Source: Flavobacteriales bacterium (GTDB lineage: Bacteria; Bacteroidota; Bacteroidia; Flavobacteriales_F; PHOS-HE28). Taken from it: 64,000 nt of DNA. The position numbers and the translations under genes are program-made. Below are positions 27,849-37,186 of this stretch, one piece after another; the first letter of the stretch is position 1; every line of letters starts with the position of its first letter. The notes below the pieces were generated by a model. The model was not told the DNA's origin, searched no databases, and saw only the letters and a list, made by a program, of their open reading frames with translations. The stretch lies in contig JAEUSY010000030.1 in assembly GCA_016788295.1 (NCBI GenBank), positions 1 through 64,000 of the forward strand, in the 5' to 3' direction.

Positions 27849-29966
27849 TCAGCGTTCAAGGATGAAGGCGCCGTGCTCGCGTACATCGTGGCAGGGCACA
27901 CCGCGTTCAGCGCAGATGTCCACAAAGCGCGAACGCAACTTCCACCGAAGGTCACCGGCCAGCACCACATGATCCGCCATGGACACGAGCCGATCCATGT
28001 GGTCATCGGATACGAAGCGTGTACCGCTGACCACAACGGCATCGAAGCGTTCATCAGCCCTGCGATGCAGGAAGGTGGTATCACCGGTATAAAATCCAAT
28101 GTCCATCCGCGGTGCCAACCAACGCCCGCGGGCCATCACACTTGCTCCATGCACCGTTGGTGTATCATCGAAAAGCCCGGTGCGCTCAACGATACTTGTG
28201 CGCCAGGCACCGGCATAGCGGGCGTGTCGACCCATACGGTCCAGGTAGCGGTCATCATCCGCATCGAGCACGAGCAGGTCACGTCCTTGCAACAGGCCAG
28301 CTTGCAACCCGCGTGGCGCATCATAGACCACGAACTGGGTGCGCGCATTCAACTCCTCGGCCTTCAGCATCCAACTAATGCCCAGCACGCATGTTACCAC
28401 CACCGTGGCCTCGCGCATGCGTCGCCAGTGCCATACGCGCCATGCGCCCACGGTGAAGATCAACAGGTACAGGAGCACGGCTTGAAAGGCATCCACACGC
28501 ACCGAAGGATACGCGCCGGGCAGCTCGGCGAAGAATGACGACAAGGCTCCAACACTCCACAGCAATGCCGACATGCCAAGTGTGAGCACCGTTCCGATCA
28601 GCGGCAGTTTATAAAGCAGGATCAGCGCCACTCCGCCATACACCGCGAAACCGACCGCGGCCACCACCATGATGTTCGCCGGAAGGAACCACAATGGGAA
28701 TGCCTTGAACAGGTATAACGACAACGGCCCAGTGAGCAACTGCGCCGAGATGGAGACCAAAGCGAGCGACCACACTTTGTGCAGGAACCAGGTGGGCGGT
28801 GTCCACAGGTCCTCAAATGGCTTATAGAAGAGGATGATGCCCAGAACGGCCAGGAACGAAAGTTGAAAGCCTGCATTGAGCAGAACGACGGGATCCCAAA
28901 GAAGTAACCCGACGGCTGCAACGAACAGGCTGTTGAGGTGATCGGTGCGTTGCGTGGCCATATTGGACACGGTGTACAGCGTGAACATGATGGTGGCCCT
29001 AAGTACACTGGGCGAGGCACCCGTGAGCCCCGCATACCCCCACAACGCCATCAATACCAGAACGCCTGTGAGCAATTTGGCCCGTTTGGTGGCCCCGACC
29101 CCCGTGGCCAGGAAAGTGAGCACCGCATAGATCAGGCCCACATGCATGCCGCTCACGGCCAGCACATGAATGGTGCCACTGCGCATGAAGTCCTCTCGTT
29201 GTTCACCGTCCAGTTCATCGCGCATACCCAATACCAAGGCCTTTACCAAGGCCCGCTCACGCACCGCCAGTTCACTGCCGTTCAACCACGTGGAAATGGA
29301 ATTCCGCAACTCGCTGAAAAGGTCGGTCCACCGGGCTTCGTGCCCAACCATCCGCCAGCGCCCTTCACCAGCGAGCAGTTCGTGATGCACCCCGCGAGAG
29401 GCCGCCCAGCGCTCCCGATCGAACCCGCCGGGATCGGGCACGCGCGCAATGCGCTCCACGTTCGCATCCACCATCACCAGGTCGCCGTTGCGCAACAAGG
29501 TGTCCGTGCTGTCGCGCAACAGGGTCAGCATCAACTGGCCACTTCGCCCTTCCATGGCCTTGCCGTTCCATTGGGCCACCACATCCGCTTCGGCACGCTG
29601 CGCCTTGGCCGATGCACCATTCACCGTTGAGACACGCAGCAGCCACGGACCCTGGTCGTGTTCAGCCTGGTCAATGTGGCCCGGTACAAAGGAGGAGGTG
29701 CGCAGGATGGTCCAGCACAGCGCGAAGAGAAAGACCCACGCATAGAACACGCCGCCACGCGTCCAATGCCATTCGGCGTACATCGACCTGAACATCCACC
29801 GGCCCATGACCAGCGTGACCACTGACGCCACCAAAGCCACGGGCAGCAGGGGCAGCTCGAAAGTCAGGCCAACGACAACACCCAGCACGAACGCTGCGCC
29901 GATCCGTAACATGGGCGCCCGCTTGATAGGGCTCCACGGCCCTCGAAGGTCTGGGGGGATGTCCAT
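27849..29966 (-). CDS. comEC: ComEC/Rec2 family DNA uptake channel
   Basis: 705 aa. Order: N-terminal helices and a DUF4131-like region (about 1-200), then the Competence domain with AVSGMHVGLIYAV and LRATIMFTLYTVS (about 260-530), many membrane helices, and a C-terminal soluble part starting near VVVTCVLGISWM. The C-terminal part resembles the metallo-beta-lactamase-like domain of ComEC but I do not see its HxHxDH motif, so it is probably the degenerate form common in Bacteroidota. ComEC forms the inner-membrane channel for single-stranded DNA in natural transformation. Other competence genes are not in the window. Confidence 0.83.
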   Translation of the reverse strand: MDIPPDLRGPWSPIKRAPMLRIGAAFVLGVVVGLTFELPLLPVALVASVVTLVMGRWMFRSMYAEWHWTRGGVFYAWVFLFALCWTILRTSSFVPGHIDQAEHDQGPWLLRVSTVNGASAKAQRAEADVVAQWNGKAMEGRSGQLMLTLLRDSTDTLLRNGDLVMVDANVERIARVPDPGGFDRERWAASRGVHHELLAGEGRWRMVGHEARWTDLFSELRNSISTWLNGSELAVRERALVKALVLGMRDELDGEQREDFMRSGTIHVLAVSGMHVGLIYAVLTFLATGVGATKRAKLLTGVLVLMALWGYAGLTGASPSVLRATIMFTLYTVSNMATQRTDHLNSLFVAAVGLLLWDPVVLLNAGFQLSFLAVLGIILFYKPFEDLWTPPTWFLHKVWSLALVSISAQLLTGPLSLYLFKAFPLWFLPANIMVVAAVGFAVYGGVALILLYKLPLIGTVLTLGMSALLWSVGALSSFFAELPGAYPSVRVDAFQAVLLYLLIFTVGAWRVWHWRRMREATVVVTCVLGISWMLKAEELNARTQFVVYDAPRGLQAGLLQGRDLLVLDADDDRYLDRMGRHARYAGAWRTSIVERTGLFDDTPTVHGASVMARGRWLAPRMDIGFYTGDTTFLHRRADERFDAVVVSGTRFVSDDHMDRLVSMADHVVLAGDLRWKLRSRFVDICAERGVPCHDVREHGAFILER

Positions 29967-30022
29967 CGAAACCTGCCAAAAGGTAATTCATCGACACAAC
30001 ACCCGAATTGGTCTAAGATCCG

Positions 30023-30053
30023 TTGGCGACCGGCGAATGTGAGGTTAGCTTCA
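30023..30053 (+). promoter_or_regulatory. Putative promoter upstream of the 69-aa gene
   Basis: TTG at 30023-30025, 20 bases, then TAGCTTCA at 30046-30053 (two mismatches to TAnnTTTG), about 24 bases before the ATG at 30077, in the divergent region with comEC. Confidence 0.3.
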
Positions 30054-30076
30054 TCTTCTCCTAACCCACCGGACCC

Positions 30077-30286
30077 ATGCTCGCCATACTCCTCTTTTGG
30101 ACGCTGCTCTTCGCCCCTGTCACCGCGTTCATGGCGAGCCAGCGCGGATACCATGTGATGCCGTGGTACCTGATCGGTCTGGGACTGGGCCCCATCGGCC
30201 TCTTCGCCGGTCTGCTGCCCAAGCGCAAGCATGCCCCCGAGCTGCTATTCGCGCCGGAGTGGCAGTCGTACCAGATCGGCGAGTAG
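30077..30286 (+). CDS. Small membrane protein, function unknown
   Basis: 69 aa with two hydrophobic segments (AILLFWTLLFAPVTAFMA and MPWYLIGLGLGPIGLFAGLL) and a short basic/acidic tail. It is divergent from comEC and ends one base before the convergent methyltransferase stop. No family recognised; gene status rests on length, start context and codon use. Confidence 0.5.
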   Translation: MLAILLFWTLLFAPVTAFMASQRGYHVMPWYLIGLGLGPIGLFAGLLPKRKHAPELLFAPEWQSYQIGE

Positions 30287-30287
30287 A

Positions 30288-31460
30288 TCAGATCACCTGT
30301 AGCACAAGGCACTTCAGGTAGTGCGTCTCAGGCACGCCCCACAGGATCGGATGATCGGGCGGCTGGGTACCGTAGTACACCTCGCGCAACCGGCGTCCAG
30401 CATCCTGCGCGGCCTCCAACACCATCTTGCGGAACAGGTCGGGCACCATGTGCTGTGAACAGCTGCAGGTCACCAGGAAACCACCGGCCGGAATGCACTT
30501 CAGCGCACGCAGGTTGATCTCCTTGTAGCCCCGATAAGCGTTCTCCAAAGCGCCCTTGCTCTTGGCGAACGCGGGCGGGTCCAGCACGATCACATCCCAC
30601 TGTTTGCCCGTACGGCTGGCCTCTGTGAGGTGGTCGAACACATTGGCCACGTTGAAGCGGCAGTTGGCAAGACCGTTCTGCTCCGCGTTGCGTGTGGCCA
30701 GCGCCACGGCCTCGGCACTTATGTCCAGCCCCTCGACGTCGGCCGCCCCGTAGTGCGCGGCATGCAGCGCGAAACCACCGGTGTGCGTGAAGCAGTCGAG
30801 CACCCGCATGCCCTTGCTGATCTTGGCCATGGCCGCGTGGTTGAGCACCTGGTCCAGGAAGTGTCCGGTCTTCTGGCCGCCGGCCACGTCCACGTTCAGC
30901 TTCAGGCCGTTCTCATCGATAACCAGGTCGGTGGGGAAGCTCTTGCCCACGAAGCCTTTCTCCAGCGGCAGGCCCTCCTTCTCACGCACGGGCACATCGT
31001 TGCGCAGGTAGATGCCCGTGGGTTTCACGACCTCGGTGAGCGCCTCCAGCACCACGTCCTTCCAGCGCTCCATGCCCAACGTAAGGAACTGCACCGAGAG
31101 CACATCGTTGAACTTGTCCACCACCAGTCCGGGCAACAGGTCGGCCTCGCCGAACACCACGCGACAACTGCCCGTGTAGCCCATGCGCTGGCGATAGGCC
31201 CACGCCTTGGCGATACGCTCGTGAATGAAGGCCCGGTTCACACGGTCTTCCACATGGCGCGTGAGCAGGCGCACACGGATCATGGACCGTGGGTTCACAT
31301 AGCCCTGTCCCAACGGTTCGCGCCGCGTGCTGAACACCTGCACGATATCGCCGGGCTCGTAGGCGCCCTCTTCTTTCACCACCTGGGTGGCAAAGACCCA
31401 TGGATGGCCATGGCGGATGCGGTCGTGGGTATCGTTTACGGTGAAGCGGGCCTGTGGCAT
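30288..31460 (-). CDS. Class I SAM-dependent rRNA (cytosine) methyltransferase, RlmI-like
   Basis: 390 aa. An N-terminal PUA-like domain (ARFTVNDTHDRIRHGHPWVF) precedes a middle EEHEE-like part and the methyltransferase domain: GGQKTGHFLDQ, LDCFTHTGGFALHAA (SAM motif I) and LDPPAFAKSK (motif IV). This order is that of RlmI, which methylates C5 of a cytosine in 23S rRNA; the exact base is not proven. The C-terminus HYLKCLVLQVI matches the family end. Confidence 0.85.
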   Translation of the reverse strand: MPQARFTVNDTHDRIRHGHPWVFATQVVKEEGAYEPGDIVQVFSTRREPLGQGYVNPRSMIRVRLLTRHVEDRVNRAFIHERIAKAWAYRQRMGYTGSCRVVFGEADLLPGLVVDKFNDVLSVQFLTLGMERWKDVVLEALTEVVKPTGIYLRNDVPVREKEGLPLEKGFVGKSFPTDLVIDENGLKLNVDVAGGQKTGHFLDQVLNHAAMAKISKGMRVLDCFTHTGGFALHAAHYGAADVEGLDISAEAVALATRNAEQNGLANCRFNVANVFDHLTEASRTGKQWDVIVLDPPAFAKSKGALENAYRGYKEINLRALKCIPAGGFLVTCSCSQHMVPDLFRKMVLEAAQDAGRRLREVYYGTQPPDHPILWGVPETHYLKCLVLQVI

Positions 31461-31491
31461 GGCCGCGAAGGTAGGCCGCAGCCCCGGGGCG

Positions 31492-32100
31492 TTAGAGGCC
31501 GAAGTAGCCCTTGATGCCGCTGAGGATGCTCTGCACCGCGAAGGCCGCGAGGATCAGGCCCATCACCTTGCTGATCACGATGATGCCGGTGTTGCCGATA
31601 CGGCGTTGCACCAGTTGTGCGGACAGGAGCACGATGCACGTTGTAACGAGCACCAATACCGTGATGGCGGCCGTGGTCAACTGTTGGGGCAAGGTGTAGA
31701 TGTGATTGTCCGTGAGCATCACCACGCCCATGATGGCGCCCGGTGATGCGATCGATGGTAGTGCGATCGGGAATACCGTTACATGGTCGTAGTCGGTGAT
31801 CATGCGTTTTTCTTCATCGGGCTTGCTGGCGCCGAAGACCATGGTAAGCGCGAACAGGAAGAGGATCACACCGCCGCTCACCTGGAAGGCATCGAGCGTA
31901 ATGCTCATGCTCTCCATGATCACCTGTCCCGCCAGGATGAAGAACAGCAGGATGCCAAGCGCGATGGACGGGGCCTTGATGGCAATGCGTTTCCGTGCTG
32001 CCGGATCAAAATGCTTGGTGGCCTCAAGGTAAACAGGAACGGTACCGATGGGGTCCACCAATGCGAAGACAAAGAGAAAGGTCTTGATGAGCTCGATCAT
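31492..32100 (-). CDS. MarC family integral membrane protein
   Basis: 202 aa from the ATG at 32100. Six hydrophobic helices; the signature LVDPIGTVPVYLEATKHF at the start and PSIASPGAIMGVVML in the middle are typical of MarC. Substrate unknown (earlier links to antibiotic resistance were not confirmed). Its start is 58 bases from the divergent exporter gene. Confidence 0.85.
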   Translation of the reverse strand: MIELIKTFLFVFALVDPIGTVPVYLEATKHFDPAARKRIAIKAPSIALGILLFFILAGQVIMESMSITLDAFQVSGGVILFLFALTMVFGASKPDEEKRMITDYDHVTVFPIALPSIASPGAIMGVVMLTDNHIYTLPQQLTTAAITVLVLVTTCIVLLSAQLVQRRIGNTGIIVISKVMGLILAAFAVQSILSGIKGYFGL

Positions 32101-32158
32101 ACGGGTACAAGATACCGCATGGCCATCGGGCTGTCGGAGCGGCCGTACTTTCGCGCGC

Positions 32159-33433
32159 ATGTCGCCCGACCCCACCGCTGTTCACGCCCGCAGGGACACA
32201 CTGCTGCGTTTCCTGGGCCGCTTGGGACAGGCACAACTGAACGCCGGTAACGCGGTACCACTGGTTGAGCGCGACCTCGCCGCCATTGCCAAGGTGAACG
32301 GCGAACAGCAGGTGCAGGTGTTCGTGTTGCCCACGGTGCTCTTCATGAAATGGGAATCGGGCGATGAGCACCGGGTGGACATGGCCCACGGCGCCTACCG
32401 CGTGGCACCGTTGCGCTTCGACCAGATCGAAGAGGTGCTCACCATCGCCCGTTCGGCGCGCAAGGGCGAGATCACGCCCGAGGAAGGCCTGCAACGCATC
32501 GACGCCATGTGGAGCACACCGCACTACTATGGCGATGTGGGCTTCGTGGCGGGCTACCTCATGACCACGCTCGGTGTCTCCATCATGCTGCGACCATCGC
32601 TCACCGGGCTGTGGCTCACCACCTTGATGGCCTTTGCCTGTGCCTTGGTGCTGGTGTTCGCGCGCAGGCGTCCGGCCTGGTCCACCGTGCTGCCCGTGGT
32701 GGTGGCCTTCCTGCTCTCGGCGGCCGTGGCGCTCAGCTACCGCTACGGACTGAAGGAACCGGCCATGAGCCTGCTGATCCCGCCGCTGATCACCTTCCTG
32801 CCCGGTATGATGCTCACCGTTTCGGTGATCGAGCTCGCGTACAACAGCATCATCAGCGGCGCCAGTCGCATGGTGGCGGGCTTCACGCGTTTGATCCTCC
32901 TGGCCTTCGGGATCATTGGCGGGTTCAAGGCATTCCACACTACCAGCGCCTCGCTGAACCTTGCCGAAGGGGAACGGATCGGACCGCATTGGCCGTGGCT
33001 CGGTGTGCTCATCTTCACGCTCGGCCTGCACATCTACCAGAGCAGCAAGCGGCGTTCGTTCGGCTGGATGTTGATCACCGCCGCCATGGCCTACGCCGGG
33101 CAATACCTCTCGGGCATGTTCATCCAAGGCGCATCTGCGGCCTTTTTCGGTGCGGCACTGATGACCATCACCGCGCTTGTCATTGAGTTCCGGTTCAAGG
33201 GCCCACCGGCCATCGTCACCTTCCTGCCCGGTTTCTGGTTGCTGGCCCCCGGTTCGTTCGGCTTGGTGAGCGTGGCCAGCATGGCCTCGGGGCAGGACGG
33301 CGGTGGCGCCATCTTCACGCTGCTCTTCGCGCTCGCGGGCATCGCCACCGGCTGCCTCATCGGCGCTTACACCTACAGCAGCCTCCTCCATCCGCGCAGC
33401 AAGGCCGCGTGGTGGAAACCCGATGCCATGTAG
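32159..33433 (+). CDS. Threonine/serine exporter (ThrE) family protein
   Basis: 424 aa from the ATG at 32159. A ThrE domain (about 12-250) with LLRFLGRLGQAQLNAG and IDAMWSTPHYYGDVGFVAGY, then membrane helices, then a second ThrE2-type set (FKAFHTT ... AYAGQYLSGMF). About ten helices in total. Such proteins export Thr/Ser using proton motive force; specificity is inferred from the family. Convergent with the SpoIID gene (stops 2 bases apart). Confidence 0.82.
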   Translation: MSPDPTAVHARRDTLLRFLGRLGQAQLNAGNAVPLVERDLAAIAKVNGEQQVQVFVLPTVLFMKWESGDEHRVDMAHGAYRVAPLRFDQIEEVLTIARSARKGEITPEEGLQRIDAMWSTPHYYGDVGFVAGYLMTTLGVSIMLRPSLTGLWLTTLMAFACALVLVFARRRPAWSTVLPVVVAFLLSAAVALSYRYGLKEPAMSLLIPPLITFLPGMMLTVSVIELAYNSIISGASRMVAGFTRLILLAFGIIGGFKAFHTTSASLNLAEGERIGPHWPWLGVLIFTLGLHIYQSSKRRSFGWMLITAAMAYAGQYLSGMFIQGASAAFFGAALMTITALVIEFRFKGPPAIVTFLPGFWLLAPGSFGLVSVASMASGQDGGGAIFTLLFALAGIATGCLIGAYTYSSLLHPRSKAAWWKPDAM

Positions 33434-33435
33434 GT

Positions 33436-34659
33436 TCAACGGCTCCGCGGACCACCGGCGCCACCGTTGGGCGCCAGGCTGTCATCGCGGAAGAAATCCA
33501 AGGTGGTGAGGTCCACCAAGTGTACGCTGGTGTAGTAGTGGTGCAGGATGTCGGTGTAGCTCTTGCCCGCGCGCGCCATTTTCATCGCCCCTTCCTGGCA
33601 CAGGCCCACACCGTGTCCGAAGCCGCGTCCCTCCAGCACCACTTTCTCACCTTCGGTGCGCACGGAGAAGAAGGTGGACTTCAGGCCCAGGTCCTCTCGC
33701 ACGTTCTTCAGCGGCACCAAGGGCCAGGTGTTGCCCAGGTACAGGTCGCGGCATTGCGGCTCGTAGTTGAGCACCGCATACAGTTGCGCGCTGTCGCCAG
33801 TGCGTAGGCTGTACTTGCGCTGCAGGTAGCCCAGCCATTCAGTGCGGCTCATGTTCTTGGTCCACGTGGCATGCGGCGCTGCCGTGCAGAAGGTGTCCAC
33901 CGTGGCACGCAAGTAGGTCTGGCTGCGGCCCCACAGGTCCTCGGCGTTCACCGTTTCTCCGCCGCAGTTGCTGTGGAAGGTGGCCTGGATGAGCTTGATG
34001 TCCGCATCCACCAGCACCAGGCTGTGCGTGGCATCAACGGCCATACGGATGCTGTCGTTGCGGTTGCGACCGTGGTACACCTGGCAATGCACGCCATCGC
34101 ACAGCTCGAAGCCTTCGGGCTGGTGCTTGCGTTGGTTGGTGAGCGCGTAGGTGCGGCAGGTCACCGCCTGCAGTTTGTAGTATTCCTGGTGGTGCTCTTT
34201 GCCTGCTTCGGCCTGCACCACGCCAGCTGTATAGGCTTCAAGCGGCACGGCGTTCACCAGCATCAGGTTGCCGGCGGTCACGGTCACCGCCAGCTTGCCG
34301 GGGTAGGTCCGTTCGGGCAACTTGGTGTCGGAGATCCGCAAGCGGAAACCACCATCGGTCACACGCGGCACCAGTTCGATCTTTCGCTTGGCGGTAACAT
34401 TGAGCGTGAGCGACCGAGCCGTGATCGCACCTCCGGCAACACTGATGCGCAGCCCGTCCGTGGTGGCCACTTCGCCCTTGCGTTCGCCATCGGCAAAGAG
34501 CACACAGATGCTCTTTACGGGCATCACCACCACCTGCTTCACCACGCGTTCGCGGTAAAGACCGATCCGCATGGTGCGGTCCACCGTGATGTCCTGCTGC
34601 GCCCAGACCGTGCTGCCGAGCAGCAGGAACAAGGGAAGTAGCGTGCGGAGCAGGACCAT
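33436..34659 (-). CDS. SpoIID/LytB domain protein (amidase enhancer type)
   Basis: 407 aa from the ATG at 34659, giving a signal peptide that ends at TVWAQQ. The SpoIID/LytB domain spans about 150-400: VPLEAYTAGVVQAEAG, LKAVTCRTYAL-like QAVTCRTYALTNQRKH, HSNCGGETVNAEDLWG and GRGFGHGVGLCQEGAMKMA. The family includes a lytic transglycosylase of sporulation and amidase activators; in a non-spore former a role in peptidoglycan remodelling is likely. lpxB lies 54 bases upstream and a good promoter is in that gap. Confidence 0.83.
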   Translation of the reverse strand: MVLLRTLLPLFLLLGSTVWAQQDITVDRTMRIGLYRERVVKQVVVMPVKSICVLFADGERKGEVATTDGLRISVAGGAITARSLTLNVTAKRKIELVPRVTDGGFRLRISDTKLPERTYPGKLAVTVTAGNLMLVNAVPLEAYTAGVVQAEAGKEHHQEYYKLQAVTCRTYALTNQRKHQPEGFELCDGVHCQVYHGRNRNDSIRMAVDATHSLVLVDADIKLIQATFHSNCGGETVNAEDLWGRSQTYLRATVDTFCTAAPHATWTKNMSRTEWLGYLQRKYSLRTGDSAQLYAVLNYEPQCRDLYLGNTWPLVPLKNVREDLGLKSTFFSVRTEGEKVVLEGRGFGHGVGLCQEGAMKMARAGKSYTDILHHYYTSVHLVDLTTLDFFRDDSLAPNGGAGGPRSR

Positions 34660-34686
34660 GACGAATGTGGTGCGTTCGGAGCGGGC

Positions 34687-34717
34687 CAAAAATACCCGCA
34701 CCCGCAAGGCCGCTCAG
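34687..34717 (-). promoter_or_regulatory. Putative promoter of the SpoIID/LytB gene
   Basis: Minus-strand TATTTTTG (plus 34687-34694) matches TAnnTTTG perfectly and has CTG exactly 20 bases upstream (plus 34715-34717), overlapping the end of lpxB. The leader would be about 20 bases, so the gene can be expressed apart from lpxB. Confidence 0.45.
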
Positions 34718-35922
34718 GACCACCCAAGCATACTTTTCCACACCGCCGAAGCCACCTTCGCCGAAGCGCCCGGACCACCGAGACGCTGCTGCAGGTCGCG
34801 CAGATCGCCCACCATGCGCTCACGGTAGGGGCCATCGTCCAGCAGGCGTTGCAGTTCGGCAGAAAGGCTGTCCACCGTAAGGTCCGACTGGATGAGCTCG
34901 CGCACCACTTCGCGGTCCATGATGAGGTTGACGAGGCTGATGAACTTGATGTCCACCAATCGCTTGGCGATCCACACGTTGAGGGCGCTGCCGCTGTAGC
35001 ACACTGCTTCGGGCACGCCGAAGAGAGCGGTTTCCAGGGTGGCCGTGCCACTGGTGACCAAGGCCGCACGCGCCGTACGGAGCACATCGTAGGTGCGTCC
35101 GCTCACAACGGTGATGGGCGCATTGCCAATGCCCTCGGCATACACCTCGGGCAGTACCGATGGCGCTGCGGCCAGTACGAAGCGTTGTTGCGGAAAGCGC
35201 TTGGCCACCTGCACCATCAAGGGCAGCATGCGCGCGATCTCCTGCCTGCGACTGCCGGGCAGCAAGGCCACCACCGGCCGGCCATCATCGCCGGGCAGCG
35301 CGGTCAATGGGGTCCTGCCCTCCTGCTCGATCGCGTCCAGCAGCGGATGCCCCACGAAGTCCACGTCCATGCCGTACTGCGCATACCACGGCTTCTCGAA
35401 GGGGAGTATCACGTACATGCGGTCCACCACCTTCTTGATGGTGTGTACGCGCCCCTTCTTCCACGCCCACACCTGCGGACTGATGTAGTAATGTACGGGG
35501 ATCCCCTTGGCATGCGCCCACTCGGCAATGCGTAGGTTGAACCCGGGGTAGTCGATCAGGATCAACGCATCGGGCTTGAACGCCTCGATGTCCTTCTTGC
35601 AGGTATCGATGTTGCGCAGGATGGTGCGCAGGTTCATGATCACCTGCGTGAAGCCCATGAAGGCGAGTTCGCGGTAATGCTTCACCACCTCCGCTCCCGC
35701 GGCCGCCATGCGTTCTCCCCCCCATGCACGGATGACGAGTGGCGAGTTGTGAGTGGCGAGTGGCGAGTCTGCCGCCTCCTCGGCTGCGCTCGGCGCTGCT
35801 GAGGCAGACTCGCCACCCGCCACTCGCCACTCCTTACTCACGTTGACCAGTTCGCGCACCAGGTTGCCGCCGTGCAGGTCGCCGCTGGCCTCACCCGCTA
35901 TGATGTAGATGCGTTTACCCAT
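34714..35922 (-). CDS. lpxB: Lipid-A-disaccharide synthase with in-frame palindromic insert
   Basis: 402 aa from the ATG at 35922. IYIIAGEASGDLHGGNLV at the start, HYYISPQVWAWKKGRV, LLPGSRRQEI and SGTATLETALFGVP are LpxB motifs. It joins UDP-diacylglucosamine and lipid X in lipid A synthesis, a peripheral inner-membrane enzyme. Residues ~30-62 (VAGGESASAAPSAAEEAADS core) are absent from usual LpxB sequences as I know them and are coded by a DNA palindrome. The insert falls between the first helix and the next strand (IRAWGG), a plausible surface loop. It lies 2 bases from the small membrane gene upstream. Confidence 0.92.
   Translation of the reverse strand: MGKRIYIIAGEASGDLHGGNLVRELVNVSKEWRVAGGESASAAPSAAEEAADSPLATHNSPLVIRAWGGERMAAAGAEVVKHYRELAFMGFTQVIMNLRTILRNIDTCKKDIEAFKPDALILIDYPGFNLRIAEWAHAKGIPVHYYISPQVWAWKKGRVHTIKKVVDRMYVILPFEKPWYAQYGMDVDFVGHPLLDAIEQEGRTPLTALPGDDGRPVVALLPGSRRQEIARMLPLMVQVAKRFPQQRFVLAAAPSVLPEVYAEGIGNAPITVVSGRTYDVLRTARAALVTSGTATLETALFGVPEAVCYSGSALNVWIAKRLVDIKFISLVNLIMDREVVRELIQSDLTVDSLSAELQRLLDDGPYRERMVGDLRDLQQRLGGPGASAKVASAVWKSMLGWS
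35738..35835. repeat. Palindromic element inserted inside lpxB
   Basis: The left part holds three GAGTGGCGAG-like direct units and ends in AGTCTGCCGCCTC (about 35751-35779); the right arm from 35801 (GAGGCAGACTCGCCAC...) to ~35832 is its inverse with small indels. About 98 bases, close to 33 codons, so the frame is kept. The loop is roughly 20 bases and GC-rich. Confidence 0.75.
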
Positions 35923-35924
35923 GA

Positions 35925-36230
35925 TCACAGCACGAAGAGCAGCAGCACGATGAGCAGTCCGTAGATCATGGTGGCCAGGATCACGCCGCGCATGGCCTTG
36001 TACAGGTCCCAACGGTCCAGCAGGAAGAAGAGGGCGAGGTTGGCCACCAACGAGAGCGAGAGCACCGGCGCTTGGTATTCGCGTGTACCCAGGAAAAGGT
36101 CGTTGATGAAGAAGGGCAGGTCCAGGTGCGGACGGATGGCCGTGACGTACATGGTGGCATAGACCATGAACCCGATCAATGGTGCGAAGAGGCCCAACAG
36201 CACACCCGTCGCCTGACTATCCAAGCGCAT
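35925..36230 (-). CDS. Small membrane protein between surE and lpxB
   Basis: 101 aa with three hydrophobic helices (about 7-29, 56-72 and 80-100). It overlaps the end of surE by 14 bases and ends 2 bases before the lpxB start, so surE, this gene and lpxB form one unit. Genes of this size occur at the same place in other Bacteroidota as I recall, but the function is unknown. Confidence 0.6.
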   Translation of the reverse strand: MRLDSQATGVLLGLFAPLIGFMVYATMYVTAIRPHLDLPFFINDLFLGTREYQAPVLSLSLVANLALFFLLDRWDLYKAMRGVILATMIYGLLIVLLLFVL

Positions 36231-36996
36231 GGTCCCAGGTGTTCAGGTCGGCAATGCTGTGGTGCGCCGTCATGTCGAACTGCGTGGGCACGATGCTCAC
36301 GTAGCGGTTGTTCACGGCATACACATCGGTATCGTGGCCGTGGTCCTCGCTCTTGAACTCGCCGCGCAGCCAGTAATACTCCTTGTTCCCGGGGTCGATC
36401 CGCGTCTCGAACTCATCCTCCCAATTGGCCTTCGCCTGGCGGCATATACGGATGCCCTTCAGCGGCGTGCCATCGTTGCGGGGCACGTTCACGTTGAGGC
36501 AGGTGCCAGCGGCCATACCGTGCTTCAGGGTGTTGGTCACCACACTGCGGATCACCGGGCGCACCTGGCTGAAGTCCGCTTCAATGGCATGGTCCATCAG
36601 GCTGAACCCGATGCTGGGAATGCCCTCCATGGCCCCTTCCACCGCAGCGCTCATGGTGCCGCTGTACAACACATTGATGCTGATGTTGGCGCCGTGGTTC
36701 ACGCCGCTCACCAACAGATCGGGCTTGTTGCCACCAAGCAGCTTGTATATCGCCAACTTCACGCAGTCAACCGGGGTGCCACTGCAGCTCCACGCCTCCA
36801 CGCCGTCCATCAGGTGCACGCTCTGCAGGCGCAGGAAGCTGTGGATGGTGATGGCATGCCCCATGGCGCTCTGCGGTTTGTCCGGTGCCACCACCATCAC
36901 CCGTCCGAAGGCCTTCATCTCCTCGGCCAGCGTGCGTATGCCGGGCGCGAAAATGCCATCGTCGTTCGTGACCAGGATGAGGGGCAGTTGTTCCAT
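36217..36996 (-). CDS. surE: 5'/3'-nucleotidase SurE
   Basis: 259 aa from the ATG at 36996 (a TTG three codons upstream is less likely). LVTNDDGIFAPGI contains the Asp pair that binds the divalent metal; VSGVNHGANISINVLYSGT and the Ser/Asn of VVAPDKPQSAMGH complete the site. SurE removes phosphate from nucleoside monophosphates and short polyphosphate; linked to stress survival. First gene of the surE-membrane protein-lpxB unit. Confidence 0.92.
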   Translation of the reverse strand: MEQLPLILVTNDDGIFAPGIRTLAEEMKAFGRVMVVAPDKPQSAMGHAITIHSFLRLQSVHLMDGVEAWSCSGTPVDCVKLAIYKLLGGNKPDLLVSGVNHGANISINVLYSGTMSAAVEGAMEGIPSIGFSLMDHAIEADFSQVRPVIRSVVTNTLKHGMAAGTCLNVNVPRNDGTPLKGIRICRQAKANWEDEFETRIDPGNKEYYWLRGEFKSEDHGHDTDVYAVNNRYVSIVPTQFDMTAHHSIADLNTWDHALG

Positions 36997-37040
36997 GGGC
37001 TGCAAAGGTATCCCGCAGACAGAAGGTCATACGAACTTGC

Positions 37041-37097
37041 GCCCATGTGTTCATGTGCCCATGTGTTCATGCGCTCATGTGGCCATGTGCCCATGCA
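37041..37097. repeat. 16-bp tandem repeat upstream of surE and ridA
   Basis: Units of 16 bases: GCCCATGTGTTCATGT, GCCCATGTGTTCATGC, GCTCATGTGGCCATGT and a half unit. It sits in the 267-base divergent spacer between surE and ridA, where both promoters must lie. Confidence 0.8.
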
Positions 37098-37186
37098 TGA
37101 ACTCCACGAAATTCGACCCTGCACCGACCCCGACACCATTCCCCCCTCCCGTTCACGCTCCCCATGTTCCTACATTCCACATTCTA

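Noticed and set aside
32024..33439. Long minus-strand frame opposite the ThrE-like exporter
   Set aside because: It is the GC-rich antisense shadow of a well-supported gene and shows His/Gln/Glu-rich composition without a family match.
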